Shown here in pieces: positions 61,424 to 64,000 of a stretch of 64,000 nucleotides of DNA (the stretch's first letter is position 1; every line of letters begins with the position of its first letter). The notes beneath the pieces were generated by a model. The model did not search any database and had not been told where the DNA came from. It was given only the letters and a program-made list of their open reading frames with translations. This stretch comes from Pseudomonadota bacterium (GTDB taxonomy: Bacteria; Pseudomonadota; Gammaproteobacteria; Steroidobacterales; Steroidobacteraceae). Both the position numbers and the translations under genes were made by a program. Location: positions 1 through 64,000 of the forward strand of contig JANXUT010000025.1 of NCBI GenBank assembly GCA_025356075.1, given 5' to 3'.

Positions 61424-62486
61424 GCGGCGCCTCGGCGCGCCGCTCCTTCACCGTCGTCGCGAGGTCGCACACGGCCATCGTGTAGTTCGTGCGCGGGTTG
61501 TAGCGGCTGATCACGCGGAAGTTCCTGAAGCCGAGCCGATACTCCGCGCCGTCCTTGAGGACCGCCCGGATCAGCACGGCCTCGGTCGTCGGCGGCAGCT
61601 TCGCATCCAGGCGCACGCCCCGGCGCTTGAGCGCGGCTAGCGTCTCATTGGGGTTGAGCCCGCCCGTCACGGTTGCCTCGCGGCCGCCGGCGATGCGCGC
61701 CGGTAGCAGCACCGGCCCGCCGCGCTCCCAACCACGCTGCTCGAGGAATCCCGCGATGCTGGTCAGGATGGCCGGCCAGTCGGTCCAGAGGTCGGCCTTC
61801 TGCCAGGCTTCCGCGGAGGCGGCAAACCGCCGGTAACTCGAGGGCATCAGCTGCGGCACGCCGAGCGCGCCGCCGTAGGAGCCTTTCATCCCGAGCGGAT
61901 CGCGCCCGAGCTCGCGCGCGAGCAGCAGGAACTGCCTGAGCTCGGTCCTGAAGTACGCATCGCGCGCCGGGTAGTCGAACGCCAGCGTCATCAGCGTGTC
62001 GATCTCGGGGTAAGTCCCGGTGATCTTGCCGTAGTTGGTCTCGATGCCGAGGATCGCGACCAGGTACTCGGGCGGGACGCCGTGGGTCGTGGCGACCTGC
62101 TCGAGGATGACCGCATGCTGCTGCCAGAACTCGACGCCACCGGCGATCCGGCTCGCCGTCACGTAGCGGTCGCGGTAGGCCCACCAGTCGAGGATCTTCT
62201 CGGCGGGGCGGGTCATCGCGGGCACGAGCTCGGGGCGTGCGTGCGCGGAACCAAGGACCGCGGCGAGCTCTGCCGGCGTGAAATTGTCGCGCGACACCAT
62301 CCGGGCGATGAACGCCGCGATTTCAGGGCGGTTAAGGTCGAAGCCCGCGCGCTCGAGGGGCGCGCCGTCAGTCCCGGCACGCCCACTCGCGGGGAACCCG
62401 AGGATCAGGCCGAAGGCCAGCACCACGGCGAGCGCGGGCGACGGAGCTGCTCGGCGAGAACTCGATGACGCGGGGCACGAGTACAA
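61389..62486 (-). CDS. mltB: Lytic murein transglycosylase B
   Basis: The 365-residue protein has a signal peptide (PSPALAVVLAFGLILGFPASGRA) and the MltB domain: FDLNRPEIAAFIARM, EYLVAILGIETNYGKITGTYP with the catalytic Glu, MKGSYGGALGVPQLMPSSYRRFA, and NYTMAVCDLA at the end. It cleaves peptidoglycan with formation of 1,6-anhydro ends. The signal lacks a clear lipobox, so it may be a soluble periplasmic form like Slt-B. It starts at TTG 62486, 10 bases behind the membrane-protein gene. Confidence 0.9.
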   Translation of the reverse strand: MYSCPASSSSRRAAPSPALAVVLAFGLILGFPASGRAGTDGAPLERAGFDLNRPEIAAFIARMVSRDNFTPAELAAVLGSAHARPELVPAMTRPAEKILDWWAYRDRYVTASRIAGGVEFWQQHAVILEQVATTHGVPPEYLVAILGIETNYGKITGTYPEIDTLMTLAFDYPARDAYFRTELRQFLLLARELGRDPLGMKGSYGGALGVPQLMPSSYRRFAASAEAWQKADLWTDWPAILTSIAGFLEQRGWERGGPVLLPARIAGGREATVTGGLNPNETLAALKRRGVRLDAKLPPTTEAVLIRAVLKDGAEYRLGFRNFRVISRYNPRTNYTMAVCDLATTVKERRAEAPLSAPKGAGPAG

Positions 62487-62496
62487 GTCGATTCCT

Positions 62497-63087
62497 TCAG
62501 ATGATCGCGTAGGGGGCGTAGTGCCAGGCGTTCACGGCATAAAGGACCGCGAGCCCGAGGTAATGCGCGCTTCGTGACGGCGTGCCCGCGAGGCCGATTG
62601 GCACGATGAACAGCACCGACATCTGCAGCGCGAACTCGGCCGCCTGCACCGGATCCAAATGGTCGAGCTGTCCGCCGACGAAGTAGATTCCGAACCACAG
62701 GTAGCCGAGCTGAAAGAGCGCCACCAGCAGCCAGAAGTAACGGCGATTACCGAGGTAGAAGCGCCTCAAGTCGCTGTCGCGCTCAGGATCGTCCGGCAGG
62801 CTCGCGGCGGCGATCAGGAACACCAGGAAGAGGATCGCGATCATGCAGATGTAGAAGAAGAAGTGCCGCGTCGCCGTGAAGTTGCGCACACCCCAGAGAT
62901 CGAACCACATGCCGATCGAAATGAGGAGCGCGTAGCCAGCGGCGAATAGCGCGAGCGGATCCCAGCGGACCGCTTCCTTGCGCCGCGCGAGCCGGTGGAC
63001 GCTGCCGGCAATGTCGGCGATCGCAAGGCCGATCAGCACCGAATAGAGGCCAAGGGCGAACTCGAATGCGCGGATTTCGGGGGTCAT
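62497..63087 (-). CDS. Integral membrane protein, 196 aa
   Basis: The protein has about five transmembrane helices: FALGLYSVLIGLAIADIAGSVHRL, PLALFAAGYALLISIGMWFDLWGV, FFFYICMIAILFLVFLIAAASL, YFWLLVALFQLGYLWFGIYFVGG and FALQMSVLFIVPIGLAG. Several aromatic residues and a conserved-looking R-R-K loop (HRLARRKEAVRW) are seen. No family is recognised. It lies 10 bases upstream of mltB on the same strand, so the two are probably co-transcribed. Confidence 0.65.
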   Translation of the reverse strand: MTPEIRAFEFALGLYSVLIGLAIADIAGSVHRLARRKEAVRWDPLALFAAGYALLISIGMWFDLWGVRNFTATRHFFFYICMIAILFLVFLIAAASLPDDPERDSDLRRFYLGNRRYFWLLVALFQLGYLWFGIYFVGGQLDHLDPVQAAEFALQMSVLFIVPIGLAGTPSRSAHYLGLAVLYAVNAWHYAPYAII

Positions 63088-63126
63088 GCCGGGAGTCGTC
63101 CGTTGATTGAGGGCGGGCGCATGCCA

Positions 63127-64000
63127 CTAGAGCCGGTTGACGACCCGCTCGCGGGTGATCGAGGCGAGCGTCGGCGTCCCGGCATGGCGCATGATGGTGT
63201 TGAGTTCGCGCTTCACGATGTCGAGCACGGCCTCGACGCCGCCCTGCCCAAACGCGGCGAGCCCCCAGATCGGCGGGCGACCAAGTCCGACGGCGGAGGC
63301 TCCCAGCGCGAGGGCCTTGAAGACGTCCGTGCCGCGACGGATGCCGCCGTCGATCAGCACCGGGGCGCGGCCGCCGACGGCCGCGACGACTTCCGGCAGG
63401 CACTCGATCGTCGAGCGCAGCGTCTCCTCCTCCCGTCCGCCGTGGTTTGACACGATGACGCCATCGGCGCCGTGGGCGATGCACCGATCCGCATCCTCGC
63501 CCGTCACCACTCCCTTCACCAGCAGCTTGACCGAGACTAGCTGCCGCATGCGGTCGAGGTATTCCCAGCTCAGGTTCGAGGGCGTGTGGCCGGTCACCTT
63601 CGATACGTCGATGCCGCTGAACATCGGCCCCCGCCGCCACATGTCGTGCGAATTGTTAACGTGGCAGTTTGTGCACTCGCGCGTATCGGCGCGCATCGCC
63701 CGTTGCAGCGTCTCGTTGTTGCGCCCGGGGACGCTGTCGACGGTGAGCGCGATGACCGGGCAGCCCGCCCGTTCGGCGCGCTTGACGAGGGCACTCGTGA
63801 CCTCCCAGTCATCGGTCGCGTAGAGCTGCATCCACACTGGCGCGGCGCGTGCCTCCGCGACCGCCTCAACACTGGTCGATGTACCGCTCGACACCATCAG
63901 GAGCGCCGCGCGGCTCCTTGCGGCGCGAGCGGTCGCAAGCTCGCCTTCGGGATGGAACGCGCGCTGCGCGGACACTGCCGACAGATACACCGGCGAAGCC
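63127..64000 (-). CDS. FMN-dependent alpha-hydroxyacid dehydrogenase, C-terminal part
   Basis: The gene runs off the window edge; about 290 residues are visible. Family hallmarks are APVWMQLYATDDWEVTSALVKRAERAGCPVIALTVD, VKLLVKGVVTGEDADRCIAHGADGVIVSNHGGREE (active-site SNHGGR, with the catalytic His), and PVLIDGGIRRGTDVFKALALGASAVGLGRP. It oxidises L-lactate, glycolate or a related 2-hydroxyacid using FMN. A CTNCH motif (residues ECTNCHVNNSH) lies in the mobile loop region, unusual for enzymes of this family with flavin only. Confidence 0.88.
   Translation of the reverse strand, partial: ASPVYLSAVSAQRAFHPEGELATARAARSRAALLMVSSGTSTSVEAVAEARAAPVWMQLYATDDWEVTSALVKRAERAGCPVIALTVDSVPGRNNETLQRAMRADTRECTNCHVNNSHDMWRRGPMFSGIDVSKVTGHTPSNLSWEYLDRMRQLVSVKLLVKGVVTGEDADRCIAHGADGVIVSNHGGREEETLRSTIECLPEVVAAVGGRAPVLIDGGIRRGTDVFKALALGASAVGLGRPPIWGLAAFGQGGVEAVLDIVKRELNTIMRHAGTPTLASITRERVVNRL

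Overview
The window is high-GC proteobacterial chromosome, densely packed with short operons. Several traits suggest a gammaproteobacterium of the Steroidobacter/Nevskia kind or a betaproteobacterium: the aerobic benzoyl-CoA (box) genes with a BoxR-type regulator, two DUF885 peptidases, a TIGR03118 protein, and small DUF3309, DUF1761, DUF2784 and DUF2937 proteins. That placement is inference; no rRNA or tRNA gene is visible to settle it.

Layout. 0-6.3 kb: a caspase-like gene cut by what looks like an insertion-sequence end, then small envelope proteins, a cysteine-dioxygenase-like cupin, an ECF sigma factor with a small membrane partner, a secreted hydrolase and an ArsC-type reductase. 6.7-11.3 kb: a translationally coupled pair encoding a SIR2-like/TIR protein and a membrane-spanning STAND ATPase with a long helical repeat region. 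This is the best candidate for an undescribed conflict or defence system. 11.4-14.7 kb: small proteins and a frameshifted DUF885 peptidase. 15.0-20.5 kb: a benzoyl-CoA cluster (boxB and boxC on minus; alpha/beta hydrolase, boxR and thioesterase on plus) around a divergent promoter region with TGCA-N6-TGCA operators; boxA is absent. 20.5-34.4 kb: assorted oxidoreductases, hydrolases, an enolase-superfamily enzyme, a PPIase, cytochrome b561, a PRC-barrel protein, a transglycosylase, a GST and an AT-rich insertion scar. 34.4-39.2 kb: a LysR regulator, secreted small proteins, a breakpoint joining two genes that both lost their 5' ends (a CHAT protease and a membrane protein), a racemase, a caspase-domain remnant and a hydrolase. 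39.2-45.1 kb: a zwf-tal-pgi-pgm operon in which every stop codon overlaps the next start. 45.4-64 kb: a second ECF sigma/anti-sigma-like pair, an SDR, a TIGR03118 lipoprotein with a haem-like motif, a TetR operon with two operators, DUF885, an Lgt paralogue, another TetR, cupins, a VOC pseudogene, MltB and a truncated FMN-dependent alpha-hydroxyacid dehydrogenase.

How it fits together. The box genes should open the ring of benzoyl-CoA under BoxR control. The hexose-phosphate operon supplies NADPH and links the pentose phosphate pathway to glycolysis. Caspase/CHAT fragments at three places, the STAND/TIR pair and the two sigma/partner pairs suggest a genome rich in signalling and programmed-death modules that are being rearranged and lost.
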